This document shows positions 43,565-53,227 of a stretch of 64,000 bases of DNA, piece by piece. A program made the translations under genes and the position numbers. The first letter of the stretch is position 1; the number at the start of each line of letters is the position of its first letter. A model generated the notes under the pieces. It did no database searches. It had not been told where the DNA came from and saw only the letters and a program-made list of their open reading frames with translations. The DNA is from an uncultured Fusobacterium sp. (GTDB lineage: Bacteria; Fusobacteriota; Fusobacteriia; Fusobacteriales; Fusobacteriaceae). Location of the stretch: positions 62,001 to 126,000 of the forward strand of contig UQJY01000002.1 in assembly GCA_900541465.1 (NCBI GenBank). The letters run 5' to 3'.

Positions 43565-44443
43565 TTATAATCTTCTTAAAAATTCACTTTTTATTTCATT
43601 ATTTTCAAGAGCAGAATCGATAGTTTTTAAAATATTTTCTTTTTCATAAGGAAGAGTTCCTTTTAAAGAAACATAATTTGAAGCATGGTTGCTTCTGAAA
43701 ATACATTTTTCTTTTACATTTATATTTTTTATCATAAGTTTTGTTTCTTCAAGGATTTCAGAACTTGAAAGAGGAATAAAATTTCCTTTTTTATATTCTT
43801 CTAAAAGCTCTGTCCCCTCTTCAAGCATAAGAGTGAGAACACCAAAATAATCTGGATTTATTTCTGATATAAGGCTTGCTGTTTCGACAGCATGCTCAAT
43901 TGAATTTTCTTTTCCGCCAAGTCCTGCAATAGCTGTCACTGAAAGTGGAATTCCGACTTTTTTAACTTTTTTTCCTGCTGTAATTATTTCTTCTCTTGAT
44001 ACTCCTTTTTTTACAGAAGAAAGAATTTTATCACTTCCGCTTTCAACTCCAAGATAAATAAGTCCTAATCCTAAATTTTTAAGTTCAAGCAGTTCTTCAG
44101 GAGTTTTTAATAAAATAGATTTAGGAGACCCGTAAAGAGAAATTCTTTCAGCTTCAGGAAACTTTTCATTGATATAAATAAAAATCTCTTTTAAAATTTT
44201 CATAGGTATAATAAGAGCATCACCATCTGCAAGAAATATTCTTTCAGCTTTTTTTACATATATTCTAAAAAAATCTATCTCTTTTTTTATCTGTTCCAAA
44301 GGTTTTATTGTAAATTTTTTGCTTTTATACATACTGCAGAAGGTACATTTATTTTGTGAACATCCTAAAGTTGCTTGAATAATCAGGCTGTATGCTTCTG
44401 AAGGGGGTCTGTATAAAGGGTAATCATATTCATACACAGTCAT
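43565..44443 (-). CDS. Radical SAM protein of unknown function
   Basis: The protein has about 292 residues from ATG 44443, which has AAGGAGG eight bases upstream; an in-frame TTG eight codons earlier is rejected. The cluster motif is GCSQNKCTFCSMY near residue 25, a C-x5-C-x2-C spacing that differs from the classic C-x3-C-x2-C. IFLADGDALII and IYLGVESGSDKIL follow, as in the Elp3/HemN-like group. The reaction is not known. Monocistronic on the minus strand. Confidence 0.8.
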   Translation of the reverse strand: MTVYEYDYPLYRPPSEAYSLIIQATLGCSQNKCTFCSMYKSKKFTIKPLEQIKKEIDFFRIYVKKAERIFLADGDALIIPMKILKEIFIYINEKFPEAERISLYGSPKSILLKTPEELLELKNLGLGLIYLGVESGSDKILSSVKKGVSREEIITAGKKVKKVGIPLSVTAIAGLGGKENSIEHAVETASLISEINPDYFGVLTLMLEEGTELLEEYKKGNFIPLSSSEILEETKLMIKNINVKEKCIFRSNHASNYVSLKGTLPYEKENILKTIDSALENNEIKSEFLRRL

Positions 44444-44686
44444 AAATTTTTCCTCCTTTTTCTTCAAAAATATTTATAGCTCATTTTAATCTGTTTTTTT
44501 TCACAGGTCAAGTCTTGGCTGATATGATTTATTTTTGACAATGATTTTAAAAACGGGATAAAAATATATTTATATGGAAAAAATTATAAACTTCTAGGAA
44601 AAATATATTTAATATGATAAAATAATCAGATGTAATGGATTTAATTTTTATGTACACGCAGTTTTTTAATATAAGGAGAAGAGATA

Positions 44687-46192
44687 ATGAAGATAGGATT
44701 TGATCACAACAAATATCTTGAAGAACAGTCAAAATATATTCTTGAAAGAGTAAATAACTTTGATAAGCTTTACCTTGAATTTGGAGGAAAATTATTATAT
44801 GACCTTCATGCAAAAAGAGTGCTTCCTGGTTTTGATGAAAATGCAAAAATTAAATTGCTGCATAAATTAAAAGAAAATGTTGAAGTTGTTATCTGTGTCT
44901 ATGCAGGTGATATTGAAAGAAACAAAATCAGAGGAGATTTTGGAATTACTTACGACATGGACGTACTAAGACTTATTGACGATTTAAGAAGTTATGAACT
45001 TGAAGTAAACAGTGTTGTAATAACAAGATTTGATGACCAGCCTGCTACTACTGTCTTTATAAATAAACTTGAACGCAGAGGAATAAAAGTTTATAAACAC
45101 AGAGCTACAAAAGGATACCCTACTGATGTTGATACAATAGTAAGTGAAGAGGGATATGGAAGAAATCCATATATTGAAACAACAAAACCTATCGTTGTTG
45201 TCACAGCTCCAGGACCTGGAAGCGGAAAACTTGCTACATGTTTGAGCCAGCTTTATCATGAAGATAAAAGAGGAAAAGTTGCAGGATATTCAAAATTTGA
45301 AACATTCCCTGTATGGAACGTACCTTTAAAACACCCTTTAAATATTGCTTATGAAGCGGCAACAGTAGACCTTAAAGATGTAAATATGATAGATCCGTTC
45401 CATCTTGAAGCCTATGGAGAAACAGCAGTAAACTATAACAGAGATATAGAAGCATTTCCTGTTTTAAAAAGAATAATAGAAAAAATTACAGGAAAAGAAT
45501 CAATCTATAAATCACCTACTGATATGGGAGTAAACAGAGTTGGGTTTGGAATTGTTGATGATGAAGTTGTAAGAGAAGCATCAAAACAGGAAATTATAAG
45601 AAGAGTTTTAAATGCTGCCTGTGACTATAAAAAAGGATATATAGATAAAGATACTTATCAGAGAGCAAAACTTATTATGGAAGAGCTTCAATTAAAAGAA
45701 ACTGATAGAAGAGTTTTAAGAGCTGCAAGAGAACGTCTTGAAAAATTAAAAGCTGAAGATCCAAATGAATTTTATTCAGCTGTGGCAATAGAACTTGACG
45801 ACGGAACAATGATAACAGGAAAAGGCTCTCAGACAATGTGTGCTGCTGCTTCTGCAATACTTAATGCAATAAAATATCATGCAGGAATTGCAGATGAAGT
45901 TCATCTGATTGCTCCAGAAATAGCTGAGCCTATTATGAATTTAAAATCTATAAACTTTAAAAGTAAAAATGTAACTCTTAACTGTGAAGAAGTTCTTATT
46001 GCTTTAAGTATTTGTGCTGTTACAGATGAAAGAGCAAAAAGAGCTATTGATAATCTTTATAAATTAAAAGGAAGTCAGGCTCACTCTACATCAATTTTGG
46101 GAAAAACTGATGACCAGCTTGTAAGAAAACTTGGAATGGATATGACTTGTGATTCTGTATTCCCAACAGAAAATTTATACTATAATGATTAA
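44687..46192 (+). CDS. DUF1846/UPF0371 family protein
   Basis: The protein has 501 residues, the full family length. Conserved blocks are [16 protein letters not shown] at the start, [19 protein letters not shown] near 145 and [19 protein letters not shown] near 170, a P-loop-like stretch. Structures exist but the function is unknown; it has been linked loosely to nucleotide or amino-acid metabolism. Monocistronic, with AAGGAGA and a strong terminator. Confidence 0.9.
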   Translation: MKIGFDHNKYLEEQSKYILERVNNFDKLYLEFGGKLLYDLHAKRVLPGFDENAKIKLLHKLKENVEVVICVYAGDIERNKIRGDFGITYDMDVLRLIDDLRSYELEVNSVVITRFDDQPATTVFINKLERRGIKVYKHRATKGYPTDVDTIVSEEGYGRNPYIETTKPIVVVTAPGPGSGKLATCLSQLYHEDKRGKVAGYSKFETFPVWNVPLKHPLNIAYEAATVDLKDVNMIDPFHLEAYGETAVNYNRDIEAFPVLKRIIEKITGKESIYKSPTDMGVNRVGFGIVDDEVVREASKQEIIRRVLNAACDYKKGYIDKDTYQRAKLIMEELQLKETDRRVLRAARERLEKLKAEDPNEFYSAVAIELDDGTMITGKGSQTMCAAASAILNAIKYHAGIADEVHLIAPEIAEPIMNLKSINFKSKNVTLNCEEVLIALSICAVTDERAKRAIDNLYKLKGSQAHSTSILGKTDDQLVRKLGMDMTCDSVFPTENLYYND

Positions 46193-46226
46193 TTAATATT
46201 ACTTTTTTTGAATGAATAAAAAATTA

Positions 46227-46254
46227 CCCTGCATGGAAAAATGCAGGGTTTTTT
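46227..46254 (+). terminator. Terminator
   Basis: CCCTGCAT pairs with ATGCAGGG (46227-46234 with 46241-46248), loop GGAAAA, tail TTTTTT. It is the same CTGCAT theme as the terminator after nhaC. Confidence 0.92.
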
Positions 46255-46267
46255 AATAATTTTATTT

Positions 46268-48655
46268 TTATAATTTTTTAATTCTTAAAATTTTTGAAGC
46301 ATTTAAAACAGCTATTGCAGAAACTCCGACGTCAGCAAATATTGCAAGCCACATATTTGCAAGACCGATAACTCCTAAAATCATAACAAGGAATTTTACT
46401 CCAAGAGAGAAATAAATATTCTGCATAACAACTTTTTTGTTTTCAGCTGCAATTTTTAAAGTTTCAACAACTTTATAAGGTTCATCATTTATGAAAACAA
46501 TATCAGCAGATTCAACAGCAATATCACTTCCGGCTCCTCCCATTGCAATTCCAATATCAGCAAGAGAAAGAACAGGAGCATCATTTATACCGTCTCCAAC
46601 AAAAATAACACCTTTACTTTTTTCTTTGATTTTATTAAGTACACTGACTTTATCTTGAGGAAGAAGTCCTGTGAAGACATTTTCTTTTTCAAAACCAAGT
46701 TTTTCTCCCACAGATTCTCCAATTTTTTTATTATCACCTGTAAGCATATATGTTTTTATATTCATTTTTTTAAGTTTTTCAAGTGTTTTTGAAGAATCGT
46801 TTTTAATTTCATCAGCCAGATGAAGAGAACCGATATATTCATTATTAAGAGCAATATAAACTGTTGTGCCGTCCTCTTCTCCAATATTTTCTACTGTGAT
46901 ATTGTTATCTTCCATAAGTTTTTTATTTCCGACAAGAATATTTTTTTCTTTATAAAGGGCAGAAACTCCTTTTCCGGAAATCTCTTTATAATCTTTTATA
47001 TCAGTTTCTGAAATTTTTATATCTTTGTAATTAAGTACAGCTTTCCCGATAGGGTGGTTTGAATAAAATTCTCCGGCTTTTCCAATTTCTAAAACTTCAT
47101 TTTCAGAAAAACCTTCAGAGCAGTTTATTTTTTCTATTTTAAATTTTCCTTTTGTAAGAGTTCCTGTTTTATCAAAAACAACAGCTTCTATATCTTTTAA
47201 TTTTTCAAGATAGTTTCCTCCTTTTATTAAAATTCCTCTTTTTGAAGCAAGCCCTATACTGCTGAAAAATGTAAGAGGAACAGAAAGCACTAAGGCACAA
47301 GGACAAGAGATAACTAAAAAGATTAATGCTCTTCCAAACCAAAGTTTAAAATCTCCAAAAATCATAGGAATTCCAATTCCAACGACAAGGGCTGCAAGAA
47401 CAACAAACGGAGTGTAATATCTTGCAAATTTTGTTATAAATTTTTCAGATTGAGCTTTTTTATCACTTGCATTTTCAACCATTTCAATAATTTTGCTTAT
47501 AGCAGAATCTTTGTATTCTTTTGTAACTTTTATTTCAATCATTCCGTCAATATTAAGGCTTCCGCTTAAGACTTCAGTATTTTCTTCAACGAAAACAGGA
47601 AGAGATTCCCCAGTAAGAGCAGAAGTATCAAGAGAAGAAGCTCCTTTTATAATTACACCGTCGACAGCTATTTTTTCTCCGGGTTTTACAACTATAATGT
47701 CTCCTGTTTTTAAATTTTCAGGAGCAGTTTTTTCAATTCTTCCATCAGAAAGCTTTATATTTGCATAACTTGCTTTTACTTCTAAAAGACTTTGAATAGA
47801 TTTTCTGGAATTATTAACAGCTCTTTCTTGGAAATATTCTCCTATTTTATAGAAAATCATAACTCCCACAGCTTCATTATATTCTTTAAGAAAAATTGCA
47901 CCTATTGTTGCTATTGACATTAAAAAGTTTTCATCAAGAAAGTTTTTGTTTTTAATGTTAAGAAGAGATTTGTATAAAACATCTCCTCCTGCAACTATAT
48001 ATGCTGTAAGAAGAACAGCGGTTTTTACAGTTCCTTTTGAAATAAAAAGAGAAATAATAAAAAGAATTAATCCTCCAAAAAGAGAAATTTTTTCGTAATC
48101 TATTTTTCTGCTTTTTTCTTTTTCATTTTCCTCTTCTTCGTGAGAAAATTTTATTTCATGGCTGTGAGTGTGTGAGTGCTTTTCTTCATGTGAATGATTA
48201 TGTGAACAGCACTCTCCATGTTTGTGGTTGTGTTCTTCTTCATGGTGATGTCCGCATGAATAGCTTTCTGTATGTTTATGTTCTTCACAGCCGCATTCTT
48301 CTTCGTGGCTGTGTCCGTGATGATGTTCATGTCCACAGCTGCAGCTTTCTTCTTCATGCTCATGTTTTTCTCCACAACTGCATTTATGATGATGGTGATG
48401 TGAATTATCTTTTTCAGAAGTTTCATATCTGTCTGCACTAAATATTTTTGCACCTTTTTCTGTTTTATCAGCAATTTTATTTATAGTATTTAAAAACTCT
48501 TTTTCATCGACAGAATTTTTAAATTCCACTGTAATTTTTTTTGTATAAAAATTAAGAATACAGCTTTCAACTTCGCCAAGTTTTTCAATTTGTTCCTGTA
48601 TTTTAGAAGCACAATGACCACATTTAAGTCCTTCTGCATAAAATATTTTTTTCAT
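46268..48655 (-). CDS. P1B-type heavy-metal ATPase with extreme His/Cys-rich segment
   Basis: The protein has 795 residues. An N-terminal HMA domain has C12-x2-C15. Residues 86-172 hold about 29 His and 9 Cys among Glu and Ser. Eight membrane segments follow with the ion motif SCPCALVLS, the DKTGTLT phosphorylation site and GDGINDAP. CPC plus the late AIFADVGVSAIAVLNA membrane segment fits zinc/cadmium/lead exporters (ZntA/CadA) rather than copper pumps, which carry other late-helix residues. The His-rich segment could buffer zinc or nickel. It is monocistronic and divergent from hydE. Confidence 0.9.
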   Translation of the reverse strand: MKKIFYAEGLKCGHCASKIQEQIEKLGEVESCILNFYTKKITVEFKNSVDEKEFLNTINKIADKTEKGAKIFSADRYETSEKDNSHHHHHKCSCGEKHEHEEESCSCGHEHHHGHSHEEECGCEEHKHTESYSCGHHHEEEHNHKHGECCSHNHSHEEKHSHTHSHEIKFSHEEEENEKEKSRKIDYEKISLFGGLILFIISLFISKGTVKTAVLLTAYIVAGGDVLYKSLLNIKNKNFLDENFLMSIATIGAIFLKEYNEAVGVMIFYKIGEYFQERAVNNSRKSIQSLLEVKASYANIKLSDGRIEKTAPENLKTGDIIVVKPGEKIAVDGVIIKGASSLDTSALTGESLPVFVEENTEVLSGSLNIDGMIEIKVTKEYKDSAISKIIEMVENASDKKAQSEKFITKFARYYTPFVVLAALVVGIGIPMIFGDFKLWFGRALIFLVISCPCALVLSVPLTFFSSIGLASKRGILIKGGNYLEKLKDIEAVVFDKTGTLTKGKFKIEKINCSEGFSENEVLEIGKAGEFYSNHPIGKAVLNYKDIKISETDIKDYKEISGKGVSALYKEKNILVGNKKLMEDNNITVENIGEEDGTTVYIALNNEYIGSLHLADEIKNDSSKTLEKLKKMNIKTYMLTGDNKKIGESVGEKLGFEKENVFTGLLPQDKVSVLNKIKEKSKGVIFVGDGINDAPVLSLADIGIAMGGAGSDIAVESADIVFINDEPYKVVETLKIAAENKKVVMQNIYFSLGVKFLVMILGVIGLANMWLAIFADVGVSAIAVLNASKILRIKKL

Positions 48656-48690
48656 AAATTTATCTCCTTTTAAAAAATTTTTACGTATAG

Positions 48691-48710
48691 TATATACCCC
48701 TATACCCTAT
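48691..48710 (-). promoter_or_regulatory. Candidate metal-responsive operator of the ATPase gene
   Basis: The plus strand reads TATATACCCCTATACCCTAT, a tandem TATACCC motif in otherwise G/C-free DNA, about 40 bp before the ATPase start. The minus strand gives ATAGGGTATAGGGGTATA, reminiscent of CsoR-type sites. No regulator gene is adjacent. Confidence 0.4.
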
Positions 48711-48818
48711 ATTTGAATGTTATCATATATGAAAAAAAAAGTAAAGAATTATTTAGTTTTTTACTCTGGAATTTTATTTTCTATGGTATAATAAAAAAAA
48801 TATTTGTGGAGGAGAATA

Positions 48819-49904
48819 ATGAAAATTTCAGAAATTTTAAATAAAGAAGAGCTTACAAAAGAAGATCTTCTTGCTTTAATGAAAATAGAAAATAAAGAAG
48901 AACTACAGCTTCTTTTTGATAAAGCATACGAAATAAAATTAAAATATATAGGAAATAATGTGTATTACAGAGGGCTTGTAGAATTCAGCAACATCTGTAT
49001 AAAAAATTGTAAATACTGCGGGATAAGAAGAGATAATAAAAATGTTGAAAGATTTTTAATGTCAAAGGAAGATATTCTTCAAAGTGCAGAATGGATATAT
49101 GAAAATGGTTATGCTTCTATGGCTCTTCAGTCTGGAGAAAGAACAGATGAAGAGTTTATCAATTTTGTAGAGGATATTTTAAAAACAATAAGAGAAAAAA
49201 CAAATGACGGGTTGGGAATAACTCTTTCTGTAGGAGAGCAGACTTATGAAACATATAAAAAGTGGAAAGATGCAGGAGCAGCAAGATATCTTTTAAGAAT
49301 AGAATCTTCAAACAGAAATCTTTTTGAAACAATTCACCCAAAAGACAGTCTTCATAGTTTTGAAAAACGTCTTAAGGCTCTTAAAGATTTAAGAAAAGCC
49401 GGCTATCAGGTTGGAACCGGGGTGATGATTGGTATCCCTGGTCAGACAGAAGAAGATTTAGTAAACGATATAATATTCTTTAAGGAAAATGATATAGATA
49501 TGATAGGTATGGGGCCTTATATTCTTCATAATGAAACTCCAATGGGACAGGAATTTAAAGACAAGATACTTTCAGAAGAAAAAAGAGTTGAGCTTGGTCT
49601 TAAGATGATAGCTATATGCAGAATTTATATGAAAGATATAAATATTGCTGCAACAACAGCTCTTCAAGGACTTGACCCATTAGGAAGAGAGAAAGGTGTT
49701 TTGGCAGGGGCAAATATAATAATGCCCAGTGCCACAAAAACTTCAGAAAGAGGAAAGTATCAGCTTTATAATGGAAAGCCTAATATAAATGATGATGCAG
49801 AAAAAGGAAAGACAGAACTTGAAAAAAGTTTGAAAAAAATAGGTGAAAATGTAGTTTATGGAAAAAGAGGAGATTCACCTCACTTCTTTTCAAGGAAAAA
49901 ATAG
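48819..49904 (+). CDS. hydE: [FeFe]-hydrogenase maturation radical SAM protein HydE
   Basis: The protein has about 361 residues from ATG 48819, placed after GGAGGAG; an in-frame TTG five codons earlier overlaps that site. The radical SAM motif is CIKNCKYCGIRRDN near residue 60. YYRGLVEFSNIC, ESSNRNLFETIHP and GTGVMIGIPGQTEEDL match HydE and related PylB. It helps build the diiron subcluster of [FeFe]-hydrogenase. HydF and HydG are not in the window. Monocistronic. Confidence 0.87.
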   Translation: MKISEILNKEELTKEDLLALMKIENKEELQLLFDKAYEIKLKYIGNNVYYRGLVEFSNICIKNCKYCGIRRDNKNVERFLMSKEDILQSAEWIYENGYASMALQSGERTDEEFINFVEDILKTIREKTNDGLGITLSVGEQTYETYKKWKDAGAARYLLRIESSNRNLFETIHPKDSLHSFEKRLKALKDLRKAGYQVGTGVMIGIPGQTEEDLVNDIIFFKENDIDMIGMGPYILHNETPMGQEFKDKILSEEKRVELGLKMIAICRIYMKDINIAATTALQGLDPLGREKGVLAGANIIMPSATKTSERGKYQLYNGKPNINDDAEKGKTELEKSLKKIGENVVYGKRGDSPHFFSRKK

Positions 49905-49982
49905 ACTATAAATTTTTAGTACAAATGTATTAAAAAAAATAAAAAGTTTTTTATTTGCAAGGATAATACGAATAAAAAACAT

Positions 49983-50012
49983 TTGACAAGTAATAAGTGT
50001 ATAGAGTATACT
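49983..50012 (+). promoter_or_regulatory. Promoter of the AGCS symporter gene
   Basis: TTGACA (49983-49988), 18 bp, TATACT (50007-50012). The -10 region lies in GTATAGAGTATAC, a short palindrome that might be an operator. Confidence 0.7.
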
Positions 50013-50080
50013 CAAGTCATGATTGAAAAATAATATATAAGACTAGGAAAAATTTTTAAATAAAGGGGTGGAAGGTATTT

Positions 50081-51571
50081 ATGAATTTATTAAATCTGTT
50101 AAAAATGCTGGTCAGTGCGGTAAATGGTTTATTATGGGGAGATTTAATTATTTTAAATATAGGAGGAGTGCAGATAGGGCTTAGTATTCTGGTAGTTATT
50201 CTTATTCCTGCCGGAATATATTTTACAATAAGGACAAAATTTCTTCCTTTCAGAATGTTTCCTGAAATGGTGAAAATTGCATTAGAACCTAAAAAAACAG
50301 AGGATAAAGAATCTATTTCAGGGTTACAGGCTCTTCTTATAGCAACAGCATCAAGAGTTGGAATGGGAAATTTAGCTGGAGTTGTTGCTGCAATTTCTTT
50401 CGGAGGTGCAGGAGCAATATTCTGGATGTGGATTGTTGCAATAGTTGGTTCTGCATCAGCATTTATTGAGGCAACACTGGCTCAGCTTTATAAAGAACCA
50501 GATCCTTTATATGGAGGATACAGAGGCGGACCTGCATATTTTATGGAGAGAATGAGACTTATAACTATTTCTGACAGTAAAGATGTTTATCCTGATATGT
50601 ATGGAAATGTAAAATATACTTCTTTTGATGGCAAAAATAAATATGCAGATGGAGCAAAATTTAGACTATTAGGTGTCTTATTTGCACTTTCAGGGCTTCT
50701 TTGCTGGGGAGGAATAAGTCAGGTAGTTGCAAATTCTGTTACTCAATCATTTACAAATGCTTTTGGAATACCGGCAATATATACTACAGTTATTTTAGTT
50801 ATTTTTTCAGCAGTAATTTTATTTAAAAAAGGTGGAACAGTTGGAGTTATTGATAAGATGGTTCCAGTTATGGGAATTTTATATATAGGGATAACTTTAT
50901 TTATCCTTGTAAAAAATATAGGATATGTTCCTGAAATGTTTGCTGAAATATTTGCACAGGCATTTGGATTCAGACAGGCAGTTGCCGGAGGATTTGGGGC
51001 AATGCTTATGAACGGAGTTAAAAGAGGATTGTTTTCAAATGAAGCTGGATCAGGTTCTGCACCATGTGCAGCAGCGGCAGCAGATGTTGACCATCCAGTT
51101 AAACAGGGGCTTATTCAAGCATTAGGTGTATTTGTTGACACTCTTCTAATTTGCAGCTGTTCAGCATTTATTATATTATTAGCTCCTAAAGGAATTATAA
51201 ACGGTTTACAGGGAATGGATTTATTACAGGCTGCAATGAATTATCATATAGGAAGTATAGGAGGAATATTTATAGCTGTAATATTATTCCTATTCAGTTT
51301 TTCAACATTTTTAGGAATAATGTTCTATGCAAGATCTAACGTGGCTTATATATTTGGAGATACAATGAAAGCTCAAAAGGGATACCAGATATTTGCACTT
51401 ATTATGCTTTTTGCAGGCGGGCTGGCTCAATACACTTTTGTATGGGAATTAGGAGACCTTGGTGTTGGACTTATGACAGTATTTAACATGATGGCAATTA
51501 TACCTTTATCTAATCAGGCAATTCATGCTTTAAAAGATTATGAATTAAATTGGAGAAACAGAGAAAAATAA
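50081..51571 (+). CDS. Alanine/glycine:cation symporter (AGCS family)
   Basis: The protein has 496 residues and about eleven membrane segments. Family signatures are ATASRVGMGNLAGVVAAISFGGAGA near residue 88 and FSNEAGSGSAPCAAAAADVDHP near 325. It imports alanine or glycine with sodium or protons. Start chosen at ATG 50081 after GGGGTGGAAGG. Monocistronic, with a terminator at 51587. Confidence 0.9.
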   Translation: MNLLNLLKMLVSAVNGLLWGDLIILNIGGVQIGLSILVVILIPAGIYFTIRTKFLPFRMFPEMVKIALEPKKTEDKESISGLQALLIATASRVGMGNLAGVVAAISFGGAGAIFWMWIVAIVGSASAFIEATLAQLYKEPDPLYGGYRGGPAYFMERMRLITISDSKDVYPDMYGNVKYTSFDGKNKYADGAKFRLLGVLFALSGLLCWGGISQVVANSVTQSFTNAFGIPAIYTTVILVIFSAVILFKKGGTVGVIDKMVPVMGILYIGITLFILVKNIGYVPEMFAEIFAQAFGFRQAVAGGFGAMLMNGVKRGLFSNEAGSGSAPCAAAAADVDHPVKQGLIQALGVFVDTLLICSCSAFIILLAPKGIINGLQGMDLLQAAMNYHIGSIGGIFIAVILFLFSFSTFLGIMFYARSNVAYIFGDTMKAQKGYQIFALIMLFAGGLAQYTFVWELGDLGVGLMTVFNMMAIIPLSNQAIHALKDYELNWRNREK

Positions 51572-51586
51572 AAATATTTTAAATAA

Positions 51587-51622
51587 GAGAACTGTTGTAA
51601 TTTTTCAGCAGTTCTTTTATAT
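51587..51622 (+). terminator. Terminator, AGCS symporter
   Basis: AGAGAACTGtTG pairs with CAgCAGTTCTTT across TAATTTTT (51587-51618), with a T-rich tail. Confidence 0.75.
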
Positions 51623-51729
51623 TTTAAAATAAAAAAGAGATGAATAGAAAAATGTCAAATTTTTTCCCATTCACCCCTTAGCTTTTAACTATTAATTACA
51701 AAAATATTTTTCACTAAAAGAAAAATTTA

Positions 51730-52029
51730 TTATTTTCTTCCTCTTTTTACAGGTTTGTTAATTCTGTCTTCTAAGTCTTTACCAACTTTAAATTTGATAT
51801 ATTTTTTAGGACTTATTTTTATAGCTTCCCCTGTTCTAGGATTTCTTCCTTCTTTTCTCTTAGTTTCTCTTCTTTCAAAAGTTCCAAGCCCTCTGAAGAT
51901 TAAGATATCATCTTGTGTAAGAGCTTCTTTCATAGTTTCAATAAAAAGTTCAACTTGTCTTTTTGCCTCTTCTTTGCTTCTTAGGTTGGCTTTAACCATA
52001 AATAATTCTGCAAACTCTCTTTTTTTCAT
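51730..52029 (-). CDS. HU/IHF family DNA-binding protein
   Basis: The protein has 99 residues. The DNA-contact arm is G-x-G-T-F-E-R-R-E-x-K-R-K-E-G-R-N-P-R-T-G near residues 48-68, diagnostic of HU/IHF. Compared with a standard 90-residue HU it has a slightly long, basic C-terminus (INKPVKRGRK). It bends and compacts DNA. Monocistronic, with AGGAG upstream of the ATG at 52029. Confidence 0.92.
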   Translation of the reverse strand: MKKREFAELFMVKANLRSKEEAKRQVELFIETMKEALTQDDILIFRGLGTFERRETKRKEGRNPRTGEAIKISPKKYIKFKVGKDLEDRINKPVKRGRK

Positions 52030-52485
52030 AAAATCCTCATTCTCCTTTTTTTGTGATATATAACTAACACCTAAAAGATGTTGCTACTGAAATAGATATA
52101 TCTCCCTTACATTTTCCCGTAAAAATATAAATTCTGCTGTATCTTTATAATTTCATAAAAAAGTATAACTATCATTTCCTTAACCCACACAGAAGATTTA
52201 GCAGTGATAAAAAGAACTATACTATATATTTATACCATATTTTCCTATAATATTGCTAGTATTAGAATAAATTTTTTTATTATTTTTTTCTTCTGCAGAA
52301 AAAATATTGCTTTTTAATATTATTAATAGATGACTTATAAAGATTTAAAAAAATTAAAAGAATTTTAATTCATTCTAAAAAAATTTATAAATTTTAAATT
52401 CATCATATCTATATGACTGTTATTTAAGGATTTTAGTCTAAAAAAATAAAAAATAAAAGAAAAACAAAAATCAGTTAGGAGTAAT
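52030..52485. other. Gene-free region upstream of the HU gene
   Basis: These 456 bp are AT-rich with no credible reading frame. They should contain the HU promoter on the minus strand and the end of the ruvC transcript. No clear terminator, repeat or structured RNA is seen. Confidence 0.5.
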
Positions 52486-53058
52486 TTATTTTTTCATTAA
52501 AAGCTCTCTGAATTCAGCAGCAGTGAGTTTTGTTTTACCGAGATTTTTAGTGGAAATTTCAGAAGAATTTCCCATATTATATTGAAGATTTGTAAGAGAA
52601 TTTATATGTGTTACTGCTATTGCTATTGCATCGGCAGCATCATCAGGTTTTGGAATTTCTTTCATTTTCAGAAGAGTTTTTACCATAAGCTGAACTTGTT
52701 TTTTATCAGCTTTTCCATATCCTGTAATCCCTATTTTAACTTGAAGAGGTGTGTACCCCTGAATTGAAAGACCGTTTTTCTTTCCAGCAAGAAGAATAAC
52801 TCCTCTGGCTTCTCCTACAGAAATAACAGTTTTATTATTTTTAAAATAAAAAAGTTCTTCTATTGCCATATGCTCTGGAGAATATTTTTTTATAATGTTT
52901 TCAATGCCGTTAAAAATTTCAAGAAGCCTCTCTTCCATCGGCAGATTTTTATCTGTGTATATACAGCCGTAATTAAGAAGATTTATTTTTTTATTTTCAT
53001 ATTCAATTATGGAAAAACCAACAATGGCTGTTCCCGGGTCAATACCTAAAATTCTCAT
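52486..53058 (-). CDS. ruvC: Holliday junction resolvase RuvC
   Basis: The protein has 190 residues. The catalytic acids are visible in ILGIDPGTAIVGF (Asp7), AIEELFYFKN and the DDAADAIAIAVTH motif. It cuts Holliday junctions in the RuvABC system. It carries a C-terminal extension of about 30 residues beyond the core fold. It is divergent from uvrA; ruvA lies 3 kb away and ruvB is not in the window. Confidence 0.95.
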   Translation of the reverse strand: MRILGIDPGTAIVGFSIIEYENKKINLLNYGCIYTDKNLPMEERLLEIFNGIENIIKKYSPEHMAIEELFYFKNNKTVISVGEARGVILLAGKKNGLSIQGYTPLQVKIGITGYGKADKKQVQLMVKTLLKMKEIPKPDDAADAIAIAVTHINSLTNLQYNMGNSSEISTKNLGKTKLTAAEFRELLMKK

Positions 53059-53227
53059 TATATTCCTCTTTTTTTATTATTTTATCTTCTACATTATACA
53101 TTTATAAAAGATAAAAATCAATAACTGAAACAATTTCTATCTCTTTTTATAGATAAATATATTGTAATATGATACAATTTTAATGGAAAATAAAAGTTTT
53201 TGTAAGCATAACTGCGAGGTGATAAAA

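Noticed and set aside
52030-52485. A small RNA gene upstream of HU
   Set aside because: No promoter-terminator pair or convincing fold was found.
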